A stretch of DNA of 63,266 bases, taken from positions 1 to 63,266 of the forward strand of contig JAAYQS010000201.1 in the NCBI GenBank assembly GCA_012519155.1. The letters are read 5' to 3'. The DNA is from Clostridiales bacterium (GTDB lineage: Bacteria > Bacillota > Clostridia > Clostridiales > Clostridiaceae). The notes under the pieces were generated by a model. That model had not been told where the DNA came from and made no database searches. It saw only the letters and a list, made by a program, of their open reading frames with translations. The position numbers and the translations under genes were made by a program. This document shows, one piece after another, positions 41,963-50,819 of this stretch; within the stretch, counting starts at the first letter, position 1; the number at the start of each line of letters is the position of its first letter.

Positions 41963-42150
41963 AATATTTTTTCTCCTCCCCAATTTTAAATACTGTATAA
42001 TTAGTATCTATATCTCTTCTCCTCTAACTTTTCAAATTTAATCCTTAAATTAACATCTTTAATAATCTTTCCCTTATAACCTTTTGTATATGTTTATTTC
42101 TATAGAGATATAGTCATTAGCTATAAAACTTATTAAAAATCATTTTAATA

Positions 42151-42303
42151 ATGTAAACAAGAAACACAAAACATTACTTTTTGTTTACATTTTAGTACAA
42201 AAATTAGTTTTTTTATTTTACTTACAATCTCATTGTACTATGAAAAAATGTATTTTTAAGCGTTTTAATATAAAATTAACACTTTTGTAAAATTTGTTTA
42301 CAT
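42151..42303. promoter_or_regulatory. TTGTTTACAT repeats and a catabolite-site-like element upstream of glgC
   Basis: ATGTAAACAA (42151-42160) and TTGTTTACAT (42181-42190) form an inverted pair 20 bases apart; a third copy TTGTTTACAT is at 42294-42303. Between them TTTAAGCGTTTTAA (42255-42268) resembles the core of a CcpA site. The whole 41963-42394 gap has no open gene and no clear terminator for glgP. The -10/-35 boxes there are weak. A regulatory role is inferred from the repetition alone. Confidence 0.4.
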
Positions 42304-42394
42304 TTAAAATCTTATTTACTTATATTTGATGCTTCCACTTAAATTATTTTATCATACTTACCACTTTTTTCCAATATTTTTTTAGAATTTTTAC

Positions 42395-43171
42395 TTACAA
42401 ATTTTTATATATAAGTTCTGACCCCCATATATCTGTTGCATATTCTTTTATTGTTCTGTCTGAAGAAAATATCCCCGAGTGGGCAATGTTTATTCCACAT
42501 ATTTTTTGCCAGTTATATTTATCCTTATATAGATTATTTATTTTATCTTGAGCTTCTAAGTAAGATTGAAAATCTTTAAGGACAAAAAATTCATCATTAT
42601 ACAAAATTAAATTATCATAAATTGGCTTAAATAGACCCTTATCACTGCTATAAGTTCCATTTACTAAATCTTCTATTACCCTCTTGATTCTCCAATTCTT
42701 ATTGTATTCTTCAATAGAACTGTAACCTCCAAATTGCATATAATTTAAAATTTCTCTTGCTTCCATTCCAAATATAATTATATTATCTTTTTTTACTTCA
42801 TCCCTAATCTCTATATTTGCTCCATCTAATGTAGCTATTGTAATTGCCCCATTCATCATAAATTTCATATTTGAAGTTCCTGATGCTTCTTTAGTTGTAG
42901 TAGATATTTGTTCACTTAAATCTGCTGCTGGAATTATACATTCTGCTAATGAAACACTATAGTTTTCCATAAAAACAACCTTTATTTTATCCTTTACTCT
43001 AGTATCATTATTTACTACATTAGCAATTGCATTAATAAGCTCAATAATATTTTTGGCAAGATAATAACCTGGCGCAGCCTTTCCTGCAAATATAAATGTT
43101 CTTGGAACTATATCCATAGAAGGATTATCTATTAACCTTTTGTATAAATCCATAATTCTTAGACAATTCAA
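42395..43171 (-). CDS. glgP: glycogen phosphorylase: C-terminal part after a frameshift
   Basis: Last third of the enzyme. It holds the pyridoxal-phosphate site EASGTSNMKFMMNGA, whose Lys carries the cofactor, and RTFIFAGKAAPGYYLAK. The ATG at 43171 is internal: the same frame is open upstream through ...FDVQVKRIHAYKRQTLNCLR, the conserved junction of the family, back to the A run near 43264. Alone it could not be active. It reads as one gene with the next entry if one A is added. Confidence 0.85.
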   Translation of the reverse strand: MNCLRIMDLYKRLIDNPSMDIVPRTFIFAGKAAPGYYLAKNIIELINAIANVVNNDTRVKDKIKVVFMENYSVSLAECIIPAADLSEQISTTTKEASGTSNMKFMMNGAITIATLDGANIEIRDEVKKDNIIIFGMEAREILNYMQFGGYSSIEEYNKNWRIKRVIEDLVNGTYSSDKGLFKPIYDNLILYNDEFFVLKDFQSYLEAQDKINNLYKDKYNWQKICGINIAHSGIFSSDRTIKEYATDIWGSELIYKNL

Positions 43172-43236
43172 AGTTTGCCTTTTATATGCATGAATTCTCT
43201 TTACTTGAACGTCAAATAATGAATCTATATTAACTT

Positions 43237-44829
43237 TTATTCCATTTGATTCATATATTTTTTTGCAAGTCGCATTTTATTATTTCTTTTTATTTTATAA
43301 AGCTGTTGTTGAATATTTTTATCATATGCATATTTTTCAAAATTTAAAAGATCAATTGGATGATTTATAAAAGAATCTGATATTGTACTTTTAAGCAAAG
43401 TTGTAAGTTCCTTATTACATTTTAACAGCCATCTTCTGTGAGTTATTCCATTTGTTTTATTATTGAATTTGTTAGGATAAAAACAATAAAAATCTTTCAT
43501 TTCTTCTTTCTTTAAAATTTCTGAATGAAGTTTTGCAACTCCATTTACACTATGGCTACCTACTATGGCTAAATGTGCCATCCTTATTTCATCATTTGCT
43601 ATTATAGCCATTCTGGATATTTTTTCCCATTGACCCTCATAGCTTTTCCAAAGCTTTTTGCAGAATCTTTCATTAATTTCATTAATGATCATATAAATCC
43701 TTGGAAGTAATTCCTTGAACATCTCCACTGGCCATTTTTCAAGTGCCTCAGCAAGTATAGTATGATTTGTATAAGAAACTGTATTTTTTGTAATTCTCCA
43801 TGCTTCATCCCAGGATAATCCTTCTTCATCTAATAGAATTCTCATAAGTTCAGGAATTACTAATGTTGGATGAGTATCATTTATATGAATAGCAACCTTT
43901 TGATGAAAAGTTCTTACATCGCCAATATGTTTCTTGTAATGGCTTAATATACTTTGTACTCCAGCTGAAACAAAAAAGTATTGTTGCTTTAATCTAAGTT
44001 TTTTACCTTCGTAAAATGAATCTTCAGGATATAAAACCTTAGATATTGATTCAACAGAATTTTTATATTTTATAGCATGTAAAAAATCCCCTCTTTTAAG
44101 TAATGAAAAATCAAATTCATTATTTACTAATTCTGCACTCCAAAGCCTTAAATTATTAGCTACATTATTTTCATATCCAACTATTGCAGTATCATATGGA
44201 ACAGTAAGAACAGGCTCATAATTAACATGATTAAATACTAGTCTTCCGTTCTTATATGATACTTCTACCCTACCTCCAAACTTTACAATTTGTGATTTTT
44301 CAATTTTTCTATTTTCCCATACATTTCCTAGCCTTAACCAATCATCAGAAATCTCTACTTGTTTTCCATCAATTATTTTTTGTTTGAAAAATCCATATTT
44401 ATATCTTATGCCACAACCATGGCCTGCAATATTTAATGATGCCATTGAATCTAAAAAACAAGCAGCTAACCTGCCAAGTCCTCCATTTCCCAAACCTTGA
44501 TCTTGTTCAAATTCTTCAAGTTCTATTAAATCAATATTAAGTTCTAACAGTGCTTCTTTTACCGTGTCATATATCCCCATATTAAGAAGAACATCTCCAA
44601 GAAGTCTTCCTAGTAAAAATTCCATTGAAAAATAATACACTTGCTTTTCCTTCGTTTCATTATACCTTCTATTTGTCTCTAAAGCGTCCTCGCTTATATA
44701 AGATTTTATAACACTTCCCAAGGCTTCATACTTTTGCTGATTATTACCTTTTTCCAAGTCTTCTCCAAACTTTTCTTTATATTTTTGTATAAATTCTCTT
44801 TTGATTTTGTCTTTATTTATTTTGCACAT
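43237..44829 (-). CDS. glgP: glycogen phosphorylase: N-terminal part before a frameshift
   Basis: First 530 residues of the alpha-glucan phosphorylase, which releases glucose-1-phosphate from stored glycogen. Motifs are KEKQVYYFSMEFLLGRLLG (about 70-90), DQGLGNGGLGRLAACFLDS (120-140) and HINDTHPTLVIPELMR (about 320). It stops at NQME, shortly after a run of seven A (T run 43258-43264). One extra A continues the frame as ...LAKKIYESNGIKVN and gives about 811 residues, normal length. The start at 44829 follows GGAGG. Confidence 0.88.
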   Translation of the reverse strand: MCKINKDKIKREFIQKYKEKFGEDLEKGNNQQKYEALGSVIKSYISEDALETNRRYNETKEKQVYYFSMEFLLGRLLGDVLLNMGIYDTVKEALLELNIDLIELEEFEQDQGLGNGGLGRLAACFLDSMASLNIAGHGCGIRYKYGFFKQKIIDGKQVEISDDWLRLGNVWENRKIEKSQIVKFGGRVEVSYKNGRLVFNHVNYEPVLTVPYDTAIVGYENNVANNLRLWSAELVNNEFDFSLLKRGDFLHAIKYKNSVESISKVLYPEDSFYEGKKLRLKQQYFFVSAGVQSILSHYKKHIGDVRTFHQKVAIHINDTHPTLVIPELMRILLDEEGLSWDEAWRITKNTVSYTNHTILAEALEKWPVEMFKELLPRIYMIINEINERFCKKLWKSYEGQWEKISRMAIIANDEIRMAHLAIVGSHSVNGVAKLHSEILKKEEMKDFYCFYPNKFNNKTNGITHRRWLLKCNKELTTLLKSTISDSFINHPIDLLNFEKYAYDKNIQQQLYKIKRNNKMRLAKKYMNQME

Positions 44830-44882
44830 ACAAAATCCTCCTAATAATTCAGCCTCCATATTGACATTATTAAAGTATAATG

Positions 44883-44917
44883 AAAAAGAAGGATAATTAT
44901 TACTTTATCCTTCTTTT
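44883..44917 (-). terminator. hairpin terminator between glgA and glgP
   Basis: AAAAGAAGGATAA (44884-44896) pairs fully with TTATCCTTCTTTT (44905-44917). The stem itself ends in U residues on the minus strand, so it may partly uncouple glgP from glgBA. Confidence 0.6.
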
Positions 44918-44937
44918 AATATATAAATATTTAATTT

Positions 44938-46380
44938 TTAGAAAGGCCAGCTTACAATTTCATTATACAATCCTATATATGAATCAGCAGATTTAGACCA
45001 ACTGTTATCAGAATTCATAGCTTGGTTTACTATTCCCTTCCATCTCCATCTATCCCAATACATTTTTAATGCATATTCAGTAGTGTGTAAGAGTTCATCA
45101 CCATTAAAATTTCTAAAACTAAATCCATTTCCAATTCCAGTATACTCATTATATGGATTTACAGTATCCTTAAGACCACCAGTTTCTCTAACTATAGGAA
45201 TAGTTCCATATCTTAAAGCAATAAGTTGTCCAAGTCCACATGGTTCAAATTTTGATGGCATTAAAAACATATCACTTGAAGCATATATTTTATGAGCTAA
45301 ATTGTTATCAAATTTAATATTTGCAGATACCTTATTTCTATATCTATCTTGTAAATTCCAAAAATATTCTTCATAATCTCTATCTCCAGTTCCAAGAATA
45401 ACAATTTGTACATCTTGCCATGGAAGTAATCTTTCTAACATATACTTAACAAGGTCTATGCCCTTTTGTCTTGTTAATCTACTTACTATTGATATCATAG
45501 GCGTATTAGCATTTACTGGCAACCCTAAATCTTTTTGAAGTTGCATTTTATTATACTGCTTATCCTCAATAAAGTCTTTTTCAAAAGTTCTATAAATATT
45601 CTTATCTGTATATGGATTATATTCATCATAATCTATTCCATTTAATATTCCGCAAAAGGCACAAGACCTATGACGAAGTACCGCATCAAGTCTTTCACCA
45701 TACTCAGGAGTTTGAACTTCTCGCGCATAAGTATAACTAACAGTAGTTACCTTATCAGCATAATTTATTCCACCCTTCATAAAGCTTACACCATCGTCAA
45801 ACTTCAATGCACCATTTAAATATTGTTCCATTGAATATCCAAATAATCCCGGAAGTATTTTGGGGTCAAATACTCCTTGGAATAATAAATTGTGTATTGA
45901 ATATACATTTTTAGTTCTCCAATAGAATGGATCTTTTGAATACTCTAATCTATATAAAACAGGCACCATACCTGTTTGCCAATCGTTGCAATGAATTATA
46001 TCTGGTTCCCAATTTATGACCTTCATAAACATAAGAACAGCTCTATCAAAAAATGCAAATCTCTCAGCATCATCATAATAACCATACATACCATCTCTTC
46101 CAAAATAGTATTCATTATCTAAGAAATAGTATGTTATTCCATTATAATAATATTCAAAAATTCCACAATACATTTGTCTATGTCCAACAGGCACTGTAAA
46201 CCAAGCTTTAAATGTAAAGTTCTTTGCATAATCATAACTTATACCTTTATATTTAGGTATTACAACTCTTGCTTCTACTCCTTTTTCCTTAAAGGCTTTT
46301 GGAAGTGCTCCTACAACATCTCCAAGACCTCCTGATTTTATAAACGGATTAGCTTCTGCTGCTACTAATAAAACATTCAT
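44938..46380 (-). CDS. glgA: glycogen synthase (ADP-glucose type)
   Basis: GT5 glucosyltransferase that extends alpha-1,4 chains from ADP-glucose. The protein is 480 residues. The N-terminal KSGGLGDVVGALPKAF binds ADP-glucose; mid-region motifs are HNLLFQGVFDPK and SIVSRLTRQKGIDL; the catalytic Glu is in FLMPSKFEPCGLGQL. Its ATG overlaps the glgB stop (TAATG), with AGGAGG inside the end of glgB, so the two are translationally coupled. Confidence 0.97.
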   Translation of the reverse strand: MNVLLVAAEANPFIKSGGLGDVVGALPKAFKEKGVEARVVIPKYKGISYDYAKNFTFKAWFTVPVGHRQMYCGIFEYYYNGITYYFLDNEYYFGRDGMYGYYDDAERFAFFDRAVLMFMKVINWEPDIIHCNDWQTGMVPVLYRLEYSKDPFYWRTKNVYSIHNLLFQGVFDPKILPGLFGYSMEQYLNGALKFDDGVSFMKGGINYADKVTTVSYTYAREVQTPEYGERLDAVLRHRSCAFCGILNGIDYDEYNPYTDKNIYRTFEKDFIEDKQYNKMQLQKDLGLPVNANTPMISIVSRLTRQKGIDLVKYMLERLLPWQDVQIVILGTGDRDYEEYFWNLQDRYRNKVSANIKFDNNLAHKIYASSDMFLMPSKFEPCGLGQLIALRYGTIPIVRETGGLKDTVNPYNEYTGIGNGFSFRNFNGDELLHTTEYALKMYWDRWRWKGIVNQAMNSDNSWSKSADSYIGLYNEIVSWPF

Positions 46381-48602
46381 TATTTTGTTTTCCTCCTTCT
46401 TTTGTTCTGTAATCCAAGAACAACTGCTCCCATTGGTGGTACTGTTATTTCAATACTATAAGGTTTTCCATGGCACTCTTCTTCTTCTGCTTTTATTATC
46501 TTAGAGCCCATTACATTTCCTTTACCTCCAAACTTCTTATCATCAGTATTTAATACTTCAATATAATTTTTATCATAAGGAACACCTATTCTATAATCTT
46601 CATAACTTTCTGCTTTAAAATTACAAATAAATACTAAAGCATCATCACCTTTTTTAGATTTTCTAACAAAACTATATATACTTTGACCTGCATTATCTGC
46701 ATCTATCCATTCAAATCCTTTTATATCACGATCAAGTTCCCAAAGACATTTATGCTTTTTATATAATTCATTCAATTCTTTTACTAAATCTTGAGACTGC
46801 TTATGCTTTTTATCCTTTAATAAATACCAATCTAACTGTTCAAATTCTCTCCACTCAATAAGCTGTGCAAATTCACATCCCATAAATGTAAGCTTCTTAC
46901 CTGGATGTCCCATCATAAATGCCATAAATACTCTAAAACCAGCATACTTAGTCCATTCATCACCAAACATTTTATTTAACAATGACTTTTTGCCATGAAC
47001 AACTTCATCATGAGATATAGGAAGTAAATAATTTTCTGCATAGTTATACATCATAGGAAATGTAAGTTTACCATGATGTTGCTTTCTAAACATTGTATCA
47101 ATTTGAACATATTCAAGAACATCATTCATCCATCCCATATTCCACTTGAAGTTAAAACCAAGTCCACCTTCCTTAGGATCCTCACATACTTTTGGCCATG
47201 CAGTAGATTCTTCAGCAATCATCATGAAATTAGGATATCTTTCACTTACTGCAGTATTAACCTCTTGCATAAACTTAATTCCTTCTAAGTTTTCCTTGCC
47301 TCCGTATATATTAGGGCGCCACTCTCCATGATTTCTACCATAATCAAGATATAATATGTTAGAAACAGCATCCATTCTTATACCATCAATATGGTATTCT
47401 TCTATCCAGAAAATAGCATTTGAAATTAGAAAACTCTTAACTTCAGCTCTTCCTAAATCAAAGTTATAAGTTCCCCAACCAGCATTATTTGCTCTCCATT
47501 CTTCTTGATATTCATAAGCTGGTTCACCATCAAACATATATAATCCATGAGCATCTTTACAAAAATGTCCTGGAACCCAATCCATAATTACTCCTATATT
47601 TCTTTTGTGGAATTCATTAATAAGCTTCTTAAATCCATCTATAGAACCATATCTTGATGTTAAGGAATAATATCCAGTTCCTTGATATCCCCAAGAAGCA
47701 TCAAGAGGATGTTCAACAAGTGGCATCATTTCAACATGAGTATATCCCATTTCTTCAACATACTTTGGTAATGTTTGACTTAATTCTTCATATGTTAAGA
47801 ATTTACCATCATTTGTTTTCCATGAACCTAAATGAACCTCATATATATTTAAAGGCATACTATATATATTTGTTCTTTTTCTTTTTGAAAGAAATGTTCC
47901 ATCAGACCATCTAAATGTACTATCCTTAGTTACTATAGAAGCTGTATCTGGTCTAAATTCAGAATACCTTGCATAAGGATCTGATTTATAATTAATTTTA
48001 TTGTTTTTACACTTTACAGCAAACTTATACTTGCATCCTTCCTTAACACCTTCTATAAATAAACTCCAAATTCCATATTGTGATTTTTTCTCCATTCTAT
48101 ATTGATCATTTATATTAAATTCATTAAAATCACCAACAACCCAAAGACACTTTGCATTTGGTGCCCAAGTTGTAAATCGTACACCCTCTTTTCCATTTTC
48201 AGATGTCATGTGTGCACCCATTATCTTATATGATTCATAATTTACACCGCCATGGAATAAATTCATTGCATAATCTGTAAGTACACTTTCATCTTTTTTA
48301 ACAATAGTCTTCTTTCTTGTAGTAGTTTTCTTAACTGGTGATTTACTTGTAGCAGTTTTTTTCCTTGGTGTTTTTTCAGTATTTACCTCTATTACTTTGC
48401 TTTCTTCCATACTATTTTTTACGTCACTAATATTATCTGTTTCTTTTTTTTCAATTTGTTTAACAGATACACTACTTAAGTTCTTATCAGTAACCTTAGC
48501 TGATTCAGTTTTCTTTATAACTTCTATTGAATTATTTAAAGTTTTTTTCTCATTCTTATTTTCTTCTATTTTAACAACATCATTCTTACTTTTTGCTTTC
48601 AT
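46380..48602 (-). CDS. glgB: 1,4-alpha-glucan branching enzyme with a basic N-terminal extension
   Basis: GH13 enzyme forming alpha-1,6 branches. From the ATG chosen here it is 740 residues. Residues 1 to about 105 are a Lys/Thr/Ser-rich, low-complexity extension ending in PRKKTATSKSPVKKTTTRKK; then come the CBM48 domain (GVRFTTWAPNAKCLWVVGDF) and the GH13 barrel (nucleophile Asp in DGIRMDAVSN, acid Glu in MMIAEEST, and PISHDEVVHGKKS). AGAGGGG supports ATG 48602, but a TTG at 48668 has an even stronger AAGGAGAGG, so two forms are possible. First gene of the glycogen cluster. Confidence 0.95.
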   Translation of the reverse strand: MKAKSKNDVVKIEENKNEKKTLNNSIEVIKKTESAKVTDKNLSSVSVKQIEKKETDNISDVKNSMEESKVIEVNTEKTPRKKTATSKSPVKKTTTRKKTIVKKDESVLTDYAMNLFHGGVNYESYKIMGAHMTSENGKEGVRFTTWAPNAKCLWVVGDFNEFNINDQYRMEKKSQYGIWSLFIEGVKEGCKYKFAVKCKNNKINYKSDPYARYSEFRPDTASIVTKDSTFRWSDGTFLSKRKRTNIYSMPLNIYEVHLGSWKTNDGKFLTYEELSQTLPKYVEEMGYTHVEMMPLVEHPLDASWGYQGTGYYSLTSRYGSIDGFKKLINEFHKRNIGVIMDWVPGHFCKDAHGLYMFDGEPAYEYQEEWRANNAGWGTYNFDLGRAEVKSFLISNAIFWIEEYHIDGIRMDAVSNILYLDYGRNHGEWRPNIYGGKENLEGIKFMQEVNTAVSERYPNFMMIAEESTAWPKVCEDPKEGGLGFNFKWNMGWMNDVLEYVQIDTMFRKQHHGKLTFPMMYNYAENYLLPISHDEVVHGKKSLLNKMFGDEWTKYAGFRVFMAFMMGHPGKKLTFMGCEFAQLIEWREFEQLDWYLLKDKKHKQSQDLVKELNELYKKHKCLWELDRDIKGFEWIDADNAGQSIYSFVRKSKKGDDALVFICNFKAESYEDYRIGVPYDKNYIEVLNTDDKKFGGKGNVMGSKIIKAEEEECHGKPYSIEITVPPMGAVVLGLQNKRRRKTK

Positions 48603-48725
48603 TTTTTCCCCTCTTAATTCTGCTCCTTCTTTTTCATGTAATTTAACACTATTATTTATCTTGTTCAAAAAAACCTCTCCTTCGTATTATTACAAAACCG
48701 ATTTCTAATTTTTGGAAATTGTCTT

Positions 48726-48752
48726 TTATTTATATTCTATACGGCTTTGCAA
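48726..48752 (-). CDS. eight-codon leader ORF ahead of glgB
   Basis: TTG-started ORF of 8 codons (MQSRIEYK) preceded by AGGAGGAGG (48756-48764), the strongest ribosome site in this leader. It lies about 60 bases before the possible TTG start of glgB. It may be a regulatory leader peptide, or the ribosome-binding sequence may serve another purpose. The remainder of the 48603-48980 gap is AT-rich and holds the gpmI terminator and poorly defined promoter boxes. Confidence 0.25.
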   Translation of the reverse strand: MQSRIEYK

Positions 48753-48920
48753 ATTCCTCCTCCTAAATATAATATTCCATTATTTTTTTTTTATTCCTTT
48801 TTTATGTTTTATAATTTTTTGTAACAATTTTATGTCTAATCTATTAATTTTAAAATATTATCTTTTTAAAGGAAGGAATAGTCTCATTTTACTAACATGC
48901 AAATGGAGAGTAAGTTTAAT

Positions 48921-48962
48921 AAAAAAAGGTTGCATAAAAACATTTTTGTTCTTATACAACCT
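48921..48962 (-). terminator. terminator of gpmI
   Basis: GGTTGCATAA (48928-48937) with TTATACAACC (48952-48961); the one mismatch pair becomes U-G in minus-strand RNA. Seven T follow. Confidence 0.85.
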
Positions 48963-48980
48963 AAGGAATCAAATTTCGGA

Positions 48981-50516
48981 CTATTTTCTTATTAAAGATA
49001 CACCTGTCATTTCTTTTGGAGTATCAACACCCATAACTTCAAGCATAGTTGGTGCTATATCTGCAAGTTTTCCTGTATTTAAACTTCTACCATTTATATC
49101 ATTTGCAACCCAAATAAATGGAACTGGATTAGTTGTATGAGCAGTAAATGGATTTCCAGTCTTTTCATCTATCATTATTTCTGCATTACCATGGTCTGCA
49201 GTAACAAATACTGTTCCATCTTTTTCTAAAACTTTGTTTATAACTTTTCCTGCACATTCATCAACTGCTTCAATTGCCTTAACTGCAGCTTCAACAATTC
49301 CTGTATGTCCAACCATATCTGGATTTGCAAAATTTAATATAATCATATCATATTTATCTTCATCTAATCTCTTTAATAATTCATCTGTAACCTCATATGC
49401 AGACATTTCAGGCTTTAAATCATATGTTGCCACCTTAGGTGATGAAATTAAAGCTCTTTCTTCTCCTGGATTTTCTTTTTCTACTCCACCATTAAAGAAG
49501 AATGTTACATGAGCATATTTTTCAGTTTCAGCAATTCTAAGTTGCTTTAATCCCTTACTTGATACGTACTCACCTAATGTATTTACAAGAGTTTGAGGTT
49601 TAAATGCCACATTAACTCCTTCTAAAGTCTTATCATATTGAGTCATTGTAACAAAAACTAAATTTAAGTTATCTCTCTTGAAGCCAGTAAAATCTTGATC
49701 GTTTATTGCTCTAGTTATTTCTCTAGCTCTGTCTGGTCTGAAATTAAAGAATATGACAGAATCATTATTGCTTATTTTAGCAGTTGGTTTTCCATCTTCT
49801 AATAATACACATGGAACTACAAATTCATCTGTTTTTTGATCCTTATATGAATTTTCTATAGCAGATGTAGCAGATGTAGCAGTATTACCTTTTCCAAGGA
49901 CTAAAGCATTATATGCAAGTTCTACTCTTTCCCATCTATTATCTCTATCCATTGCGTAATATCTACCACTTACTGTAGCTATTTTACCAATACCAATTTC
50001 TTTCATCATATTTTCAGTTTGAAGAATATAATCAAGTCCTGAAGAAGGTGGAACATCTCTTCCATCCATAAATGCATGAACATATACCTTAGTTAATCCT
50101 TCTTTTTTTGCAAACTCCAATAATCCTTTTAAATGATTTATATGAGAGTGCACACCACCATCAGATAAAAGTCCCATTATATGTAGTGCTGAATTATTTT
50201 CTTTTGCATTTTTCATAGCTTTAAGTAAAGCTTCATTTTTAAAGAAATCTCCATCTTCAATTGATTTAGTAATCCTTGTTAATTCTTGATATACTATTCT
50301 TCCAGCACCAATATTTAAATGACCTACTTCAGAATTTCCCATTTGACCTTCAGGAAGACCAACAGCCATACCACTTGCTTGTAATTCAGTATGTGGATAT
50401 TCCTTTAAAAGCTTATCAATATTGGGTTTTTTAGCGATAGACACAGCATTACCTTTTGATTTAGCAGCAATACCAAATCCATCTAATATCATTAACATTA
50501 CAGGTTTCTTAGACAT
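48981..50516 (-). CDS. gpmI: 2,3-bisphosphoglycerate-independent phosphoglycerate mutase
   Basis: Manganese-dependent mutase of glycolysis, 511 residues. The N-terminal metal site is [20 protein letters not shown]; the phosphoserine is in [16 protein letters not shown] (near residue 60). Other signatures are [24 protein letters not shown] and the late metal motif [13 protein letters not shown]. The start at 50516 follows GGAGG; the longer frame to 50528 spans it. In related genomes it follows tpiA directly; here a secreted hydrolase gene intervenes and gpmI has its own promoter (TATAAT at 50558-50563, minus). Confidence 0.97.
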   Translation of the reverse strand: MSKKPVMLMILDGFGIAAKSKGNAVSIAKKPNIDKLLKEYPHTELQASGMAVGLPEGQMGNSEVGHLNIGAGRIVYQELTRITKSIEDGDFFKNEALLKAMKNAKENNSALHIMGLLSDGGVHSHINHLKGLLEFAKKEGLTKVYVHAFMDGRDVPPSSGLDYILQTENMMKEIGIGKIATVSGRYYAMDRDNRWERVELAYNALVLGKGNTATSATSAIENSYKDQKTDEFVVPCVLLEDGKPTAKISNNDSVIFFNFRPDRAREITRAINDQDFTGFKRDNLNLVFVTMTQYDKTLEGVNVAFKPQTLVNTLGEYVSSKGLKQLRIAETEKYAHVTFFFNGGVEKENPGEERALISSPKVATYDLKPEMSAYEVTDELLKRLDEDKYDMIILNFANPDMVGHTGIVEAAVKAIEAVDECAGKVINKVLEKDGTVFVTADHGNAEIMIDEKTGNPFTAHTTNPVPFIWVANDINGRSLNTGKLADIAPTMLEVMGVDTPKEMTGVSLIRK

Positions 50517-50613
50517 AATTACCTCCAAATTTACTTTTTAATTATTTACTAGGTTTTATTATACTACAATAATTATTTTTCTGCTACTTTAAAGAAATAA
50601 ACTAATATATAAT

Positions 50614-50725
50614 TTATTTCCTAGTAATATCATATCTATCAATAAAACCACCAGCAACTCCAATGGCTATTGATATAATTATTACTATTGTTCTGCCATC
50701 CATTTGGGTTATAATTTTTATTCAT
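50614..50725 (-). CDS. overlapping candidate small ORFs upstream of gpmI
   Basis: Two overlapping frames. One (50639-50725, 28 codons, MNKNYNPNGWQNNSNNYINS...) has a good AGGAGGG a few bases before its ATG and an AT-rich promoter-like stretch, after the upstream terminator. The other (50614-50703, 29 codons) encodes MDGRTIVIIISIAIGVAGG and then FIDRYDITRK, a credible single-helix membrane protein, but lacks its own ribosome site. One indel near 50700 would fuse the strong start to the membrane helix. It may be a real micro-protein or a remnant. Confidence 0.3.
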
Positions 50726-50775
50726 TTTTCCCTCCTATTTATGCATTTATAATAATATAATACAAATATTGAATT

Positions 50776-50809
50776 TAAAAAAAGCCACAACTTATTTAAA
50801 AGTGTGGCT
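50776..50809 (-). terminator. terminator of the VCBS/NlpC gene
   Basis: AGCCACAACTT pairs with AAGTGTGGCT (one bulged A) around ATTTAA, followed by seven T on the minus strand. Confidence 0.85.
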
Positions 50810-50819
50810 CCTTCTAATA

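Noticed and set aside
46380..48602. Frameshift or fusion at the N-terminus of glgB
   Set aside because: The low-complexity extension is in one continuous frame with two plausible starts; no sign of a joined foreign domain.
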